Source: Adiantum capillus-veneris
Taxonomy: Eukaryota > Streptophyta > Polypodiopsida > Polypodiales > Pteridaceae
Direction of reading: 5' to 3'
Assembly (NCBI GenBank): GCA_014529385.2
Contig: CM043955.1
Span: forward strand, 140,186,206 to 140,250,205
Length of the DNA: 64,000 nt
Below are positions 1 to 11,445 of this stretch, in pieces. The position numbers were made by a program, and so were the translations under genes. The stretch's first letter is position 1. Every line of letters starts with the position of its first letter. Below the pieces are notes generated by a model that was not told the DNA's origin, did no database searches, and saw nothing but the letters and a program-made list of their open reading frames with translations.

Positions 1-80
1 AGTGGTTAGCCTGAGGTGATCACAATCATATCACACAGAATAGAGAAAGTGGTTAGCCTGAGGTGATCACAATCATATCA
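1..80. repeat. 33-bp direct repeat, two copies
   Basis: The first 33 bases of the window recur exactly at 48-80, separated by 14 bases. The copies are identical by eye. No gene or terminal structure explains them; a local duplication is the simplest reading. Confidence 0.85.
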
Positions 81-329
81 TGTTTCTAGTGCGAAAGATC
101 GATTTCGATGATGGTTGGAGACAAGGCGACAAAATGACAGGCATTGGGTGGAAAACCAATAAATTTTTGACACTAACCACGTCTATTGTAAACATGCATT
201 GAAATGCCACGTGATTTGTTGACGCCCTAAATAGTGGTTCTGTGGGTCAAATTTATTCTATTTTGGAGTTTTTTTAAATTTTTATTAGTATTATTGAGTT
301 TTTAAGTTTTTACATAAATTTTTTAGTAC

Positions 330-337
330 TATATAAG
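330..337 (+). promoter_or_regulatory. TATA box upstream of the H3-like gene
   Basis: TATATAAG lies about 93 bases before the ATG at 430, after a T-rich stretch. A G-box-like CACGTG core lies at about 208-213. Position and spacing fit a plant polymerase II promoter for the reading frame that follows. Confidence 0.5.
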
Positions 338-429
338 TCAAAACTCACAACTTGAAGTTCATTTCTTATTTGCACATTCTAACAGATTCTATCGAGCACA
401 AACGTGCATGCACTCATATCTTGCACCAC

Positions 430-1540
430 ATGGATGATTCACACGAGCAGACTGACACTACGCACATCAATACCACCACAACCACTCACACCATAGAAAA
501 TCCATAGCCAAAATCCCATGTAGAATCTACGGCTGCAAATCCACATCCCCAACCACAAGTAGATAACCCAGCGTCCCAACCTGCTCTAGACGCACAACAA
601 CCCCCCCAACCATCGAATCGAGATGATTTAACCACCATGTGAAATCTTTTTGGTGATCTTGAACCATTAAACCATTCCAACCGCACGCCTCTCCCAGACC
701 CCCCACCAATTTCATCTCTACACAGAGTTACGCAAGAAAGAAGAGCAATAGAAGAAGAATATCGAGGTCCGCTTCAAATTTCGGAGCCCTCGCTTGCTGT
801 GACAACAACTGGTGCTCAGGCGACCACGGAAACCACACCCCAAAGATTTGCACCACGAGTCAAACAAAGAGTAATCAAGGTAATACTAGGTGACCCAGTT
901 TCTAAAGCACGAGAGGCCAAGAGGAGGAAAGAATGAGGGAGATGGAAAAGAAAGAGGCAGCTGAGAAGGAAGCACAAAGAGTGCAAGAAGAACAAAGAAG
1001 ACAGAGAGAGCAAGAGGAATGGCAGAGAGCCGAGGTCGAGAGAGCTCATTTGGCAAACTTACAAGCACAAGTAGAGGTAGAGAGAGAGGCGGCAGAGGAT
1101 AGAGCTCAAGCCACCCAACAAGCAAAGGCTAGGAGCTCTAGGCTTTCAAAAATACCTCAAGAGCCAGACAATGTGCAAAGAGGAAAAAGGACAAGGTGAT
1201 GCTTGAAGAACAACAGGCCCAAGAGGAGAGGAAGAAAAAGTATAAAGATGATCCTCCTCAATGGGCCAAGCAGGCGGCTCCTCCACCACCACCAACATCA
1301 CAGAAAAAGCAAAGATGGAAGCCACGCACAATTGCTTTGCGGAAGATTAGAAAATATCAAAAGAGCACTGAGCCAATCATACCCAAAACAGCCTTCTCTC
1401 AGGTGGTGAGACAGATAATGGAAGAATATAGCGATTATGTTAGGGATTTTTTTTTGCCCTGTCCGACCCCGTTGGGCACCACTATGCTCATTGGTGGTCC
1501 GGTTGACCCCATACGCTCCTCCCGTCGCCCGGTTTTGTAA
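430..1540 (+). pseudogene. Coiled-coil protein with a histone H3-like core segment, broken
   Basis: Reading starts at ATG 430. In-frame stops lie at 505 and 640. A frameshift occurs near 933, where the next frame opens with MREMEKKE, and another between about 1145 and 1196. The product has a Thr/Pro/Gln-rich N-terminus, then about 90 residues rich in Glu, Gln, Arg and Ala with a coiled-coil pattern, then a Pro run, then a segment at 1313-1429 starting [20 protein letters not shown]. That segment aligns with the histone H3 region just before and through helices alpha-N and alpha-1 ([20 protein letters not shown] in plant H3), with about 21 of 39 residues identical. The match stops early in alpha-2; the rest of the fold is absent. 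The H3 N-terminal tail is replaced by the coiled coil. It could be a captured histone fragment in a mobile element or a divergent H3-family gene. Confidence is high for the H3 similarity and low for function. Confidence 0.7.
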
Positions 1541-1828
1541 AAAAATCACCAAGATGTGCCCCCCGGCTGATGGGTGGATGCATGTTTGAGGTTCTGTGCA
1601 TGTGTTGCAGAAATGAAATTTATTGGACAACATGAATCAAAAAGAAAAAACAAGTACCGAATGTTGGTAGAATTGTTGACAAAAATATTTATTCTATATT
1701 GATTTGGATATTACATCATGGTTGATTAGTTTTACTACGAATTACATTTGTGGGGATGGGGCGAATAGCTGACTTGACACCAAGGGATTTTACAATTTCC
1801 TTTGGGTTTGTCAACCCTTAACTTAGGC
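1541..1828. other. Gap between convergent genes, nothing recognised
   Basis: This stretch separates the plus-strand H3-like frame from the minus-strand frames that follow. No gene, repeat or terminal signal was recognised. Confidence 0.4.
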
Positions 1829-2137
1829 TCAAGGCGCAATGGGAGAGGATTGAGCCTGTGTGCTTGCTTGTAAAGGCATAAAATGTGCCTCTTGGTCCAC
1901 CAATATACATTTGTGAGCATTTAGGGTGAGGGAATCTTCAACAAGTATGGCACTTAATGCTTTGCACTTGAGCAGCTCCACATAACCATTCTTGGAGAAC
2001 TCTGTGTGAGCAACTCTAAGAATAGATGGCCCCAGGTGGCTCAGGTAGTGCCAAAGCGAGCTATCCCTATCCATGTGTGTGTTACGTGAACCTCCAATAT
2101 GCATAGCAAACTTATCAACATGGTATGCCGTCTTCAA
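1829..2137 (-). CDS. Short hypothetical reading frame, possibly the tail of the next gene
   Basis: An open frame of about 100 codons rich in Leu, His and Ala. It lies downstream of, and on the same strand as, the broken gene at 2502-3255, with about 360 bases of stop-ridden sequence between. It matches no family I know and may be chance or a decayed 3' part of the same gene. Confidence 0.2.
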   Translation of the reverse strand: MKTAYHVDKFAMHIGGSRNTHMDRDSSLWHYLSHLGPSILRVAHTEFSKNGYVELLKCKALSAILVEDSLTLNAHKCILVDQEAHFMPLQASTQAQSSPIAP

Positions 2138-2501
2138 AGCATTTTAAATGACTTTAACACTTGTAGTAAAAAGGAACAATAGACAATCTACCAGGTTGAG
2201 ATTTGTTTACCTCAGTTTCCTCATCCTTCTCTTCAAGATTTTTCTTTGTAAGATTGATGCTAGATCAATCATCTTCACCAATCGTGATCAATGATTTATG
2301 TGGATGAAAAGCGCTTTCTGGTACGCTTTCGTAGAATGAAGGCACATGATTTGATTTCCACAAGTGTACTTGCTACTGTTTGCACCAACGTCTGTTCATT
2401 TTCATTGGGGAGGAAAGAGAGGCTTGTTGGGAGACCTTGGTATCAAAATCAATGTGAAAATTGACTTTCTCTTCCTTTCCACTGGGATCCTTCATACCCA
2501 C

Positions 2502-3255
2502 TTAGATAGCAAGCATTGTGAGAGACTCATCTTCTCTGAGTCCTAATATTTTGGCAATGTCGTCAAGGAACAGAAAGTGACGATCATCCACCACCACTGC
2601 ATTCAAAGTGAGAATTCGAAGGTCTTCCTCCAACACCTCATCTCCCTCTATCATCCAATCTTCCTCCTCAGTGGAGCTGGGATCTTGCAAGAGAACGAGT
2701 GCCATAGATGCTTCAGTCTACTCATCAATCTCTTTGATAACTTCATTTGATTCCTCCATAATGGTGACAGGTGGTCGTTGGTTGACCTTTTCCTTTGATT
2801 TTCCCTTATCCATGCCCTCAAGAACAGGTAAGACCAGAACCATGTCCCAAGAAATGAATTGGGTGCCTATGCACCCCATGCCCAAATCTATAAGATCATC
2901 CTCATCCTCTGTCTTGTGGTCCCGTTCTGTGAGGCCTTTAATAAACCTCAACAAGCGAAAGAAAAATTTTTTGTCGGCCGCATAGAGATGCTTGAGGAAA
3001 TTCATTGGCAACCAGGCCGTGTCGGATCCCTCAAAGACTATGGCATATTCTTCCACGTGCTGTGCCATGTAGTCAAGAAAGCTTTTGAATGCCTCTGCAT
3101 GAAGGTTGGCAGTGGCTTGCATGTTAATTGGCATGAAGGTTGGCAGTGGCTTGCATGTTAATTGTCCCCTCAAACTGACTAAGTAGTTCATGTGCTCAAT
3201 TTGCAAGTCCTACCTTTTCTAATTGTGTGAGGAGTGTAGCAGTAGACGTTGCCAT
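2502..3255 (-). pseudogene. Unknown acidic protein, frame broken by a tandem duplication
   Basis: ATG 3255 has a good plant start context (AACCCATGGC) and a TATA box about 90 bases upstream. The frame begins MATSTATLLTQLEKVG, meets a stop after about 19 codons, then reaches a 34-bp tandem duplication (3097-3164) that shifts it. The downstream frame contains ATANLHAEAFKSFLDY, a 'FFRLLRFIKG' helix-like stretch and acidic tracts (EDEDD, STEEEDW). One TAG near 2715 and the stop at 2502 interrupt the same frame; codons remain sensible for another 100 or so bases. No signal peptide, membrane segment or known domain is visible. Family unknown. Confidence 0.45.
3097..3164. repeat. Perfect 34-bp tandem duplication inside a reading frame
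   Basis: Two adjacent identical 34-base units, 3097-3130 and 3131-3164. Since 34 is not a multiple of three, the duplication shifts the minus-strand frame: the peptide MQATANLHA is encoded twice, once in each frame. Confidence 0.9.
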
Positions 3256-3341
3256 GGGTTCGTTCGCGAAGAAGATGGGAAGAGAGCTTAGAGCTAGAGT
3301 TTTGTGAATGTGAGAAATGAAGTTTAAAACTTAGAAAGGTA

Positions 3342-3349
3342 CTTATATA
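3342..3349 (-). promoter_or_regulatory. TATA box for the minus-strand unknown gene
   Basis: TATATAAG on the minus strand about 90 bases before the ATG at 3255, followed by an AACTTCATTTCT stretch that resembles the leader downstream of the TATA box at 330. Confidence 0.5.
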
Positions 3350-3558
3350 CCCAAAGTCACTTTTTAAAAAACAGTTAAAATTAATGTCAAAATAAATCAC
3401 GCGACAAAGCATTGAAAGACACCAACATTGAAAACATTTGTGCTCCACATCAAAGAAATTGCACGTTTCAATCAAAAACTTGAACAAGTTGAGAATAAAA
3501 AAGAATGCGCAGAAACGAGATTCAAAAATTGTATGTATTAATGGAAGCAAAATCTTGG

Positions 3559-4017
3559 TTAGTTACAAGCTTTTACAAAAATACATCGCAAAAACGGAAC
3601 GTTCTCACACAGAAAGCTCTTCTCGTTTCTGGAGCGAACAACCTTTTCATTGATTACAAAGAGATATTGCTTGGACAAGGTATATTTGAGATTAAGATAC
3701 TCGTGAAGGTGACTGAGGTGCCAGTCATTATTCATTGTAATGTGGTGCACTGAATCATCGTGGAGGCGTATTTGCAGGTCAACTGATACTCTAGCAGCAA
3801 CATCAGAGTCTAGTGCCTCCCATTCTCCCATCATCAGCTTCCATCTTCTATAGGGAAAGACCATCGACAAGCTTTGCTTCGCAATATGGTATCTGAACAC
3901 CACATTGTCAGCAACTATAGAGAACTCGATTCTATCGCCTTGGTGGTTGACCACCTTAGTGTCCCATCCAACTGCAAGGAGTCCATTGATCACACTTCCC
4001 CCTTTGCAAGTCCACAT
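3559..4017 (-). CDS. Hypothetical protein, about 152 residues
   Basis: Uninterrupted frame starting MWTCKGGSVINGLLAVGW, with balanced composition and no low-complexity runs. No known domain recognised. Upstream on the same strand, sequence ending in a TTCGCAG acceptor-like site and another open stretch (ending KRRIEADVQAAMKC near 4110) hint at an exon-intron layout, but I could not join the frames consistently. It may be the 5' neighbour of the broken gene at 2502-3255. Confidence 0.3.
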   Translation of the reverse strand: MWTCKGGSVINGLLAVGWDTKVVNHQGDRIEFSIVADNVVFRYHIAKQSLSMVFPYRRWKLMMGEWEALDSDVAARVSVDLQIRLHDDSVHHITMNNDWHLSHLHEYLNLKYTLSKQYLFVINEKVVRSRNEKSFLCENVPFLRCIFVKACN

Positions 4018-5340
4018 TGTTGGTGTCCTGCGAACACTTTGAAGTCAAAATATAAACACAAACACATGAAGGGACATAAACCATGTTACCGTGGCTTTGT
4101 GGGAACCATAGGTGCACTTCATTGCTGCTTGCACATCCGCCTCAATTCTCCTTTTCGTTGCTGGGATCAAGGCACTATCTAACTTAGGCCATTCCAAACT
4201 CTCCACGGTTGGCGAGTGAACCGGAGAAAGATTACCATACCCGTTTCACCTAGGTGTGACTCCATGATTCTTCCCTTCCAATGATGTGCTCAAGAAGCCA
4301 TATGTCTCCCTTGAGACCTTGTGTGCACCTCTTGAACTGGGGTGCATTGTCACCCACATCATTCGTTTGAACTCCAATGTCACCCAATATCCATTGTCGT
4401 CTTATACATTGCTGCATGAAATGGAGTGAATGACACTCCTAGGTCGTCGAGTACTTGATGATGCCATGGGGAATAGTGGCACAACCTACAGACAAACACT
4501 TATAATTAGACATTGCACATCCATGTTATCAGTTGTATAAAGAGCAAGATTCTCGATGGTACACAAAGGTGAAGGATGCCACTTACTGCTATACTGCTCC
4601 ACCTACTTGTTTGCTTAATGGGGAAGATAATGTTGCAAATCTTGAGAGGGAAGTAGATCCTCTCTAGAGAGCCTTATGGAGAAGGAGCAGGAAAACTTTT
4701 GAGGAAATAAAGAGAGATGATCTAGCAGAAGGATATGTTGTAGATCTTCAGCTTTGGATAGAGGTGTTTAGTGAGGCCCATAGAGAAATGTGGAACTTCA
4801 GCTTGAGGAGAATGCAGCCCGGAAGAATGCAGTAAGCTTGAGGAGAGAAAGGAGGTTCAAACTTTTGTTGTAGAGCTTTTGGGAGGGAAAACTGAAAGGA
4901 AGGAAAGAGAAGCAACTTGCAAGGTGAAGTGAAGAGAAGTGAGAGATGGTACAATAGAGAGAGAGAGGAAGGGAAGATCATCACGTTTTTGGAGGGACCC
5001 CCTTTTACGAGAGAGGGCGGGAGAAACTGGCAGCCACTAGAGAGAGAAAGGATTGGTTTTTACTCAACTACTTAGAGAAAATTTTAGTTTTTTGAATTCA
5101 TAAGAGATTTTCTCTTTATATTTTATAAAAGAATACAAGTTTGACCACTTACTTTTAGGACCTGCCATACCCACCCATTTGTCCCTTCCATAATTTCCTT
5201 TTTAATCCCATGGAAAATAAGGAGGCCCCTTTAGACCCCAATCCCTTCCTAATAAAGGAGAAAGTGGTGCAACTACTGCCACTTTAGTCCTCTTCTTGTT
5301 TCTCCAATGTGGAGGTAACACCCACTGAAGCATTGTACAA
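4018..5340. other. No confident gene; pyrimidine-rich minus-strand leader-like stretch
   Basis: 4020-4440 has short minus-strand open stretches (for example one ending LEHIIGREESWSHT) that may be decayed exons. 4620-5110 is strongly purine-rich on the plus strand; read on minus it shows a TATA-like TTTTATAAAATATAAAG followed by a long pyrimidine leader, as in LTRs of plant retroelements. No paired repeat was found to confirm an LTR. Confidence 0.25.
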
Positions 5341-6112
5341 GTGCTATATCACAACCTCAATGTGGTAGCTGACCTTTGGTCCAGATGAGTTGGTGCATAT
5401 GCATGGGTCTGTCCAAGGTCACAAGGTGCAAATCTTGGTGAACAATGGTGCTTTGTGCAATTTCATTAACTATAAGTTAGTGAAATGGCTCAAGTTTCCC
5501 TAGACTTTGAATTCCCATTGTTACAAGGTAGCGATGATTAACGATGAAGACGCTAAGGTATGTGATACTCAAGTGAAAGATATACCATCGTGGATTCAAG
5601 GGGATCAAATGTCCTTGAATTTTCAAATCATGAATATGGATCAAACATATGTGGTCCTTAGTCAGGCATGGTCTAGGATCATCACTTAAATGCAGCTATT
5701 AGCACAATAGTTTGATGTTCAAATCCAATGGCATGCATGTGCTACTGTTGAGGGAGAAGGATGCTCCTTCCTCACCACTCATTTTTATAGGCAAGCTTAT
5801 GAATCTCTCTTCTCAATGTGAAATAGAAGAACTCTTTTTGTTTTACTCACTGTGTCATTTTTTTGGGTCAAATGTTGATAATGTTTTGAATGAAAATTTA
5901 TTAACGTCGCATGCTTCTCTCTCTTCTCCAACTATGGCTACTTCTCTCTTACTAGAACAAGAAAATGTTGCTAATAAGCTAAAATATTTATTAATGGATT
6001 ACACAGATGTATTCCAAAATGATTTGCAACGAGGGTTACCATCTACACGTGCTGTGCAATATGTCATAGACGTGGTTGTTGCAGGCAGTAAGTAAACCAC
6101 CATATAGAATGA
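5341..6112 (+). pseudogene. Gypsy C pol, 5' part: protease and linker
   Basis: The frame reads QILVNNGALCNFINYKLV, the retropepsin active-site region; the usual catalytic DSGA is changed to NNGA, so the enzyme would be dead. The frame then runs through SLNFQIMNMDQTYVV, breaks near 5689, and resumes to a typical pre-RT stretch (DYTDVFQNDLQRGLPSTRAV). It ends at the copia A insertion. Stops and shifts show long decay. Confidence 0.75.
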
Positions 6113-6196
6113 TGTTAGGAAATAAGATGTAGCTAAATAGATAATTGAGGAGATTACTTAATATAGAGAGACAAATTTACATACACGAGATTATAG

Positions 6197-6263
<67 letters not shown>

Positions 6264-6863
6264 CACAATATACGTAGTTCACCCAATGTGGGCTACGTCC
6301 ACGGGAAAGCAGCCACTCAATGGCTTTAGTACTTCAAAACAAGAAGTAGTTTACAAAGGGATTATACCCTTAATGGAGCTCCAGCCTTGCTTCACTCTCA
6401 CCACCTCACACTCACCTTGTTGCATCAACTTCACACTATGAAATGCGTGTAGAAATGGCCTCCTTTTATAGGCCAAAAGGGCTGCCCTCTCTCATGAGAG
6501 GCAGCCATGTGTAGCCGCCCTTGTGTAGATAAGTCCAAATCGGACCCTTCAGTCCGCCCATGTGTGGCCGCCCTTGAGAAGACAAGTCCGCTTTTGAATT
6601 TGACCACCGGCCATTGAATTCGGCCACCGGCCACCGGCCAACCGACCGATTGTTTTCCGACCACTTTCCGGCCACTGTCCGGCCATAATATTCCGGCGAA
6701 GGAAAAAAAAGTCTCGGGGGCCCTTGATTTTTGGCCGCAAAATTTTTGGTTTCCGGCGAGTGATTTCCCTTCACACACGATGGCTTCTCCTCATAATGGG
6801 GACCTTACAAATGTGCGTTTTACCACAAAAGATTACAAGGTAAATCAGGCTCCATACTTAACA
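6113..6863 (-). repeat. Copia A 3' LTR (left)
   Basis: About 751 bases, TG...CA ended, containing a (GA)n tract at 6201-6259. It matches the split right LTR almost throughout; the visible differences are scattered substitutions and microsatellite length. Confidence 0.95.
6201..6259. repeat. (GA)n microsatellite in LTR
   Basis: About 29 uninterrupted GA units inside the left LTR of copia A. The counterpart in the right LTR (10953-11021) is longer. Confidence 0.95.
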
Positions 6864-6877
6864 ATCTCCCACTTGGA
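6864..6877 (-). other. Polypurine tract of copia A
   Basis: On the minus strand CAAGTGGGAGAT directly precedes the 3' LTR TGTTAAG, the classic copia plus-strand priming site. Confidence 0.85.
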
Positions 6878-6925
6878 GACTGATCTCAAAACCAAACCTG
6901 TGTGACTGCTTTCCATCCTGGCTTC

Positions 6926-9900
6926 TTATCCTTGAATGCCGATTGAAGATGAGCAAAAGCTCAACTTCTCCTTGTTGACCACCTTTGTAAACATGTCTAC
7001 AGGATTTTCACTTGTATGCACCTTTTCTAGCTTTAGCTGTCCCTCCTCCAAAAGAGTGTGTATGAAGTGATATCTCACCTCAATGTGCTTTGTCCTTGAA
7101 TGAAAGGCTGAGTTCTTTGCAAGATGGATAGCGCTTTGGCTATCACTGTACAAGACACAATTGTCTTGTTTGAATCCAAGATCTTCTAAGAATCTGTGAA
7201 GCCATAGAATTTCTTTGCTTGCCTCCATCATTGCTACATACTCTGCTTCCGTCGTAGAAAGTGAAACAACTTTCTGCAGCTTTGAAGCCCAGCTTACTGC
7301 TGTGCCTCCAACTGTGAACACATAGCCAGTAGTGCTTCTTTGAGTATCTTTGTCACCTGCCATATCTGCATCAGCATACCCTTCTACAAAAATATCAGTT
7401 CCTCCAAAATACAAAGCATTTGTTGTTGTCCCTTTTAGATACCTAAGTATCCACTTCACAGCTTGCCAATGCTCTTTACCTGGGTTGTCCATGAACCTAC
7501 TCACAACTCCCACTGCATGTGCAATGTCTGGCCTTGTCCAGACCATAGCATACATTAGAGAACCTACCACTGCAGCATATGGAACTTTAGACATATAGGC
7601 TATCTCCTCTTGTGGCTTTGGACACATATCCTTCGTTAGTTTAAAGTGACTAGCCAAAAGTGTAGAAACTGGTTTTACATTTTGCATTGCAAACCTTTCT
7701 AGTACCTTCTTGATGTAATCTTCTTGAGATAGATTTATTGTCTTCTTCGTCCTATCCGTTGATATTTTCATACCAAGTATCCTCTTTGCAGCACCTAAAT
7801 CTTTCATTGAAAAAGATTTAGACAGCTCCTCTTTTAGTTCTTTGATGTCCTGCATGTTAGCACTTGCAATCAACATGTCATCAACATATAACATTAGGAT
7901 GATGAATTTTCCATCTCCCAAATTCTTCGTGTAGACGCAGTGATCGGAGTTGCATCTTGTGAATCCATGATCCAACATCCATCGATCAAACTTCAAGTAC
8001 CATTGTCTTGATGCTTGCTTTAAACCATACAAGCTCTTCTTTATCTGCAAACCATTTTCTCCATACCTTTTACTTCATACTCCTTTGGTTGAAGCATGTA
8101 AATTTCCTCCTCTTAGAAGTCACCGTGAGGGAATGCCGTATTTACATCCATTTGCTCGAGATTTAGATCATGAGCAGCCACAAGGCTTAAGACAAGCTTA
8201 ATTGAGTTCATTTTTACAACAGGAGAAAATATTTCATTGAAGTCAATACCTTTCTTTTGAGAAAAACCTTTTACCACAAGCCTAGACTTATACCTTTTCT
8301 TCCCACCTTCTTCTTCCTTCACCTTGTACACCCATTTGTTTTGAAGCGCCCGCTTACCTTTAGGCAACTCAACCAATTCCCATGTAGTGAGTCCATCTCC
8401 ACTTGCATGCTCTTCATCCATTCTTCTTTGGATTCATGTTGCATAGCTTCTTCGTATGATTCCGGCTCTCCAGAATCTGAGATCAAGAGATGGTTGAAGG
8501 AAGGAACAAACCTTTTTGGAGGTCTACTTGCTCTTGTAGATCTTCGGGGAATAGGTTGAGGCTCCTCATTTGGTTGACGTTGTTGCACATTGTCACCGTT
8601 TGCAGTCCTTGAGTCTTCACCGTCCTCAAGCTCCATGTACTCATCACCTTTTTCTTTTGTTTGTTTTCTTTCCAAGTAATCTTTGTACATATTTTGTTCG
8701 TGAAAAATTACATCCCTACTCCTTAAGATTTTACCATCTTCAGGATTCCATAGGCGATACCCAAAGTCACCTTCTCCATAGCCAATGAAGAAACACTTTT
8801 TGGACTTTGCATATAGCTTTGATCTTAGGCTTCTATCTATGTGCATGAAAGCCTCACACCCAAACACTTTGAGAAATGCATAATTCACCGGTTTACCTGC
8901 CCATGCCTCTTCTGGAACTCCCCCATCCAATGCCGTTGAGGGTGACCGATTGATTAAGTACACACACATACTTATAGCTTCCTCCCAAATCTCAAGCGGT
9001 AGGCCATCATGTAGCCGCATGCTTCGTGCTCGCTCCATGATTGTCCTGTTCATCCTTTCCGAAATCCCATTTTGTTGAGGTGTCCTTGGGGTTGTCCTTT
9101 GCCTCCGAATGCCATTGCTAGCACAAAAGCTTTCAAAAGCTTGGCTGCAATATTCACCTCCATTGTCGGATCTGAGGCATTTAACCTTGGTACCTGTTTC
9201 ATTGTCCACAAAGGCTTTCCACCTTTGAAATATGGAAAATACATCGGACTTATTCTTCATGACATAAATCCATGTATTTCTAGTCGCATCGTCTATGAAT
9301 GTTACATAGTACAATGAGCCACCAAGTGATGGTGTACTTGCAGACCCCAAACATCAGAATGAACCAACTCAAGTTTTTTATTTTTTCATTCATTTCCTGA
9401 ATTTTAAAATTTCACCCTCTTTTGTTTACCATAAACACAATCTTCACAGAACTCTAAGTCCACTTCTTTCAATCCTGGTAGAATCTTCTTTGTTTGAAGG
9501 ATTTGCATTCCTTTGGCACTCATATGCCCAAGCCGGCAGTGCCACACCGCACTGTCAACTTCTGTAGTTGCTGCACAAGCTGAAGGTTGCATGCTAACAG
9601 TACACAAGTAAAGTGTACCAACCTTTTCTTTTTTGGCAACCACCAAAGATCCCTTTGAATCTTCCACCGTTTGTTTTCGAATGCAATGTTGTGACCTTCA
9701 TCGTCCAATTGTCCTATAGAGATCAAATTTTTGCGAAGAGAAGGAACATGCCTAACATCTTTAAGCTTCCATTCATTTCTGTTAGCAGTTTTGATAGAAA
9801 CTGTACCTTTGCCGACAATCTCACAAGCTTCATCATCTCCCAAGTACACATACCCAAAATTACCTTTGGCGTAGTCTTGGAAATGTTGCTTGTGTGGTGT

Positions 9901-10791
9901 CGCATGGAATGAAGCCCCGGAATCTACTATCCAGGAATTAGACACATTGTCTAATGAGAGAATTAGAGCATCTTGCTCTACTTTACCTGCCACATTGGCC
10001 TCCGATGTTGGCTTGTTGTCTTGTTGTCTTGAGACTCTATCTCCTTCTTCTTCTTGGACCTGCAATCCTTCTTGACATGGCCCTTCTTGCCACAGTTCCA
10101 ACATTCAAGAACTGACTTTGTGCGTGACTTGCTCCGCCTTGAGCGATCACAACCCTTTTGGTTTTTGAACCTCTCCTTAGGCCTTCCTCTTGTTTCTACT
10201 GACAGTGCAGCACTTGATGATTCTCATGTGCTTCTCCTTCCTATTTCCTCGCTTAGGAGAACACCCACAACATCATCAAACTTAAGAGTATTTGTGCTAG
10301 AAATAGAATTACTTATAGCCATCACAACTATCCGGTAGAGATGATAGTATAAGGAGAGCTCGCACTTCGTCATCGAAATTGATTTTCACCGATCGAAGTT
10401 GACTTATGTTTGTGTTAAAGTCATTTAGGTGTTCTACAACTGAACCATTCTCTGCCATCTTTAGATTGAACTAGCGCTTCATAAGAAATACCTTATTGGA
10501 TGTCGATGGTTTCTCGTAGAAGTCGTCAAGTGACTTCATCAAGTCCTTCGTGGTCTTCATCTCCGAAACATTGAAGGACACCGTTGACGCTAAGCTTAAC
10601 CGGATTGTTCCCAGTGCCTTTCGATCAAGGACAATCCATGCTTCATCTGCCATCGTTGCGGGCTTCTTTGCAAGACCGCCTAGCGGCAAATAGAGGTCCT
10701 TCTGGTAGAGATAGTCTTCAATCTGCATCTTCCAATGTTGGTAGTTTTTGCCGTTTAACTTCTCAATCTTGAGGTTCCCTTCCTTCGCCAT
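6926..10791 (-). pseudogene. Copia A gag-pol polyprotein, several breaks
   Basis: Start ATG 10791 (MAKEGNLKIEKLNGKNY). The gag has a TAG after FLMKR near 10470. The zinc knuckle (CWNCGKKGHVKKDC) is near 10100-10060. Protease SWIVDSGASFHATPH follows, then pre-integrase WHCRLGHMSAKGMQIL. Integrase has TFIDDATRNTWIYV, LRSDNGGEYCS and TPQQNGISERMNR, giving the DDE residues. RT has KWVYKVKEEE, SLYGLKQASRQWY and LYVDDMLIAS. RNase H has STTEAEYVAMMEASKE and a closing TKHIEVRYHFIH. Stops or shifts occur near 10470, 10320, 9400, 8400, 8110 and 8050. All domains of a Ty1/copia polyprotein are present, but it cannot be translated as one piece. Confidence 0.9.
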
Positions 10792-10849
10792 AACTCCCAA
10801 TCAATTCAAGGAATCCTTTCCTTGAGATAATTTAGCTACGAGCAACCCT

Positions 10850-10862
10850 TGCTCTGATACCA
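10850..10862 (-). other. Primer binding site of copia A
   Basis: TGGTATCAGAGCA on the minus strand, two bases inside the 5' LTR. It is complementary to the 3' end of initiator methionine tRNA. Confidence 0.95.
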
Positions 10863-10948
10863 GTTGTTAGGAAATAAGACGTAGCTAAATAGATAATTGT
10901 GTAGATTACTTAATGGAGAGAGACAAATTTACATACACGAGATTATAG

Positions 10949-10952
<4 letters not shown>

Positions 10953-11021
<69 letters not shown>
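10953..11021. repeat. (GA)n microsatellite in LTR
   Basis: About 34 GA units; longer than the sister tract at 6201-6259, so the array has changed length since insertion. Confidence 0.95.
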
Positions 11022-11025
<4 letters not shown>

Positions 11026-11445
11026 CACGATATACGTGGTTCACTCAATGTGGGCTACGTCCACGAGAAACCAGCCACTCAATGGCTTTAGTACTTCAAA
11101 ACAAGAAGTAGTTTACAAAGGGATTATACCCTTAATGGAGCTCCCGCCTTGCTTCACTCTCACCACCTCACACTCACCTTGTTGCATCAACTTCACACTA
11201 TGAATGTGTGCAGAAATGGCCTCCTTTTATAGGCCAAAAGGGCTGCCCTCTCTCATGAGAGGCAGCCATGTGTAGTTGCCCTTGTGTAGATAAGTCCAAA
11301 TAAGATCCTTCAATCCGCCCCTGTGTGGCCGCCCTTGAGAAGACAAGTCTGCTTTTGAATTCGTCCACTGGCACCTGCCATTGACTTCCGACCACCGGCC
11401 ACCGGCCATTGATTACGGGCCACCGGCTAATCGACCGGTTGTTTT

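Noticed and set aside
816-1125. Minus-strand Leu/Ser-rich frames over the coiled-coil region
   Set aside because: They are shadows of the plus-strand purine-rich coiled coil.
1313-1429. A functional histone H3 gene
   Set aside because: Only about 39 codons of the fold remain, with upstream stops and frameshifts and no alpha-2 or alpha-3 helix.
10850-10862. Initiator tRNA gene
   Set aside because: Only 13 bases match, at the standard PBS position next to the LTR; no cloverleaf.
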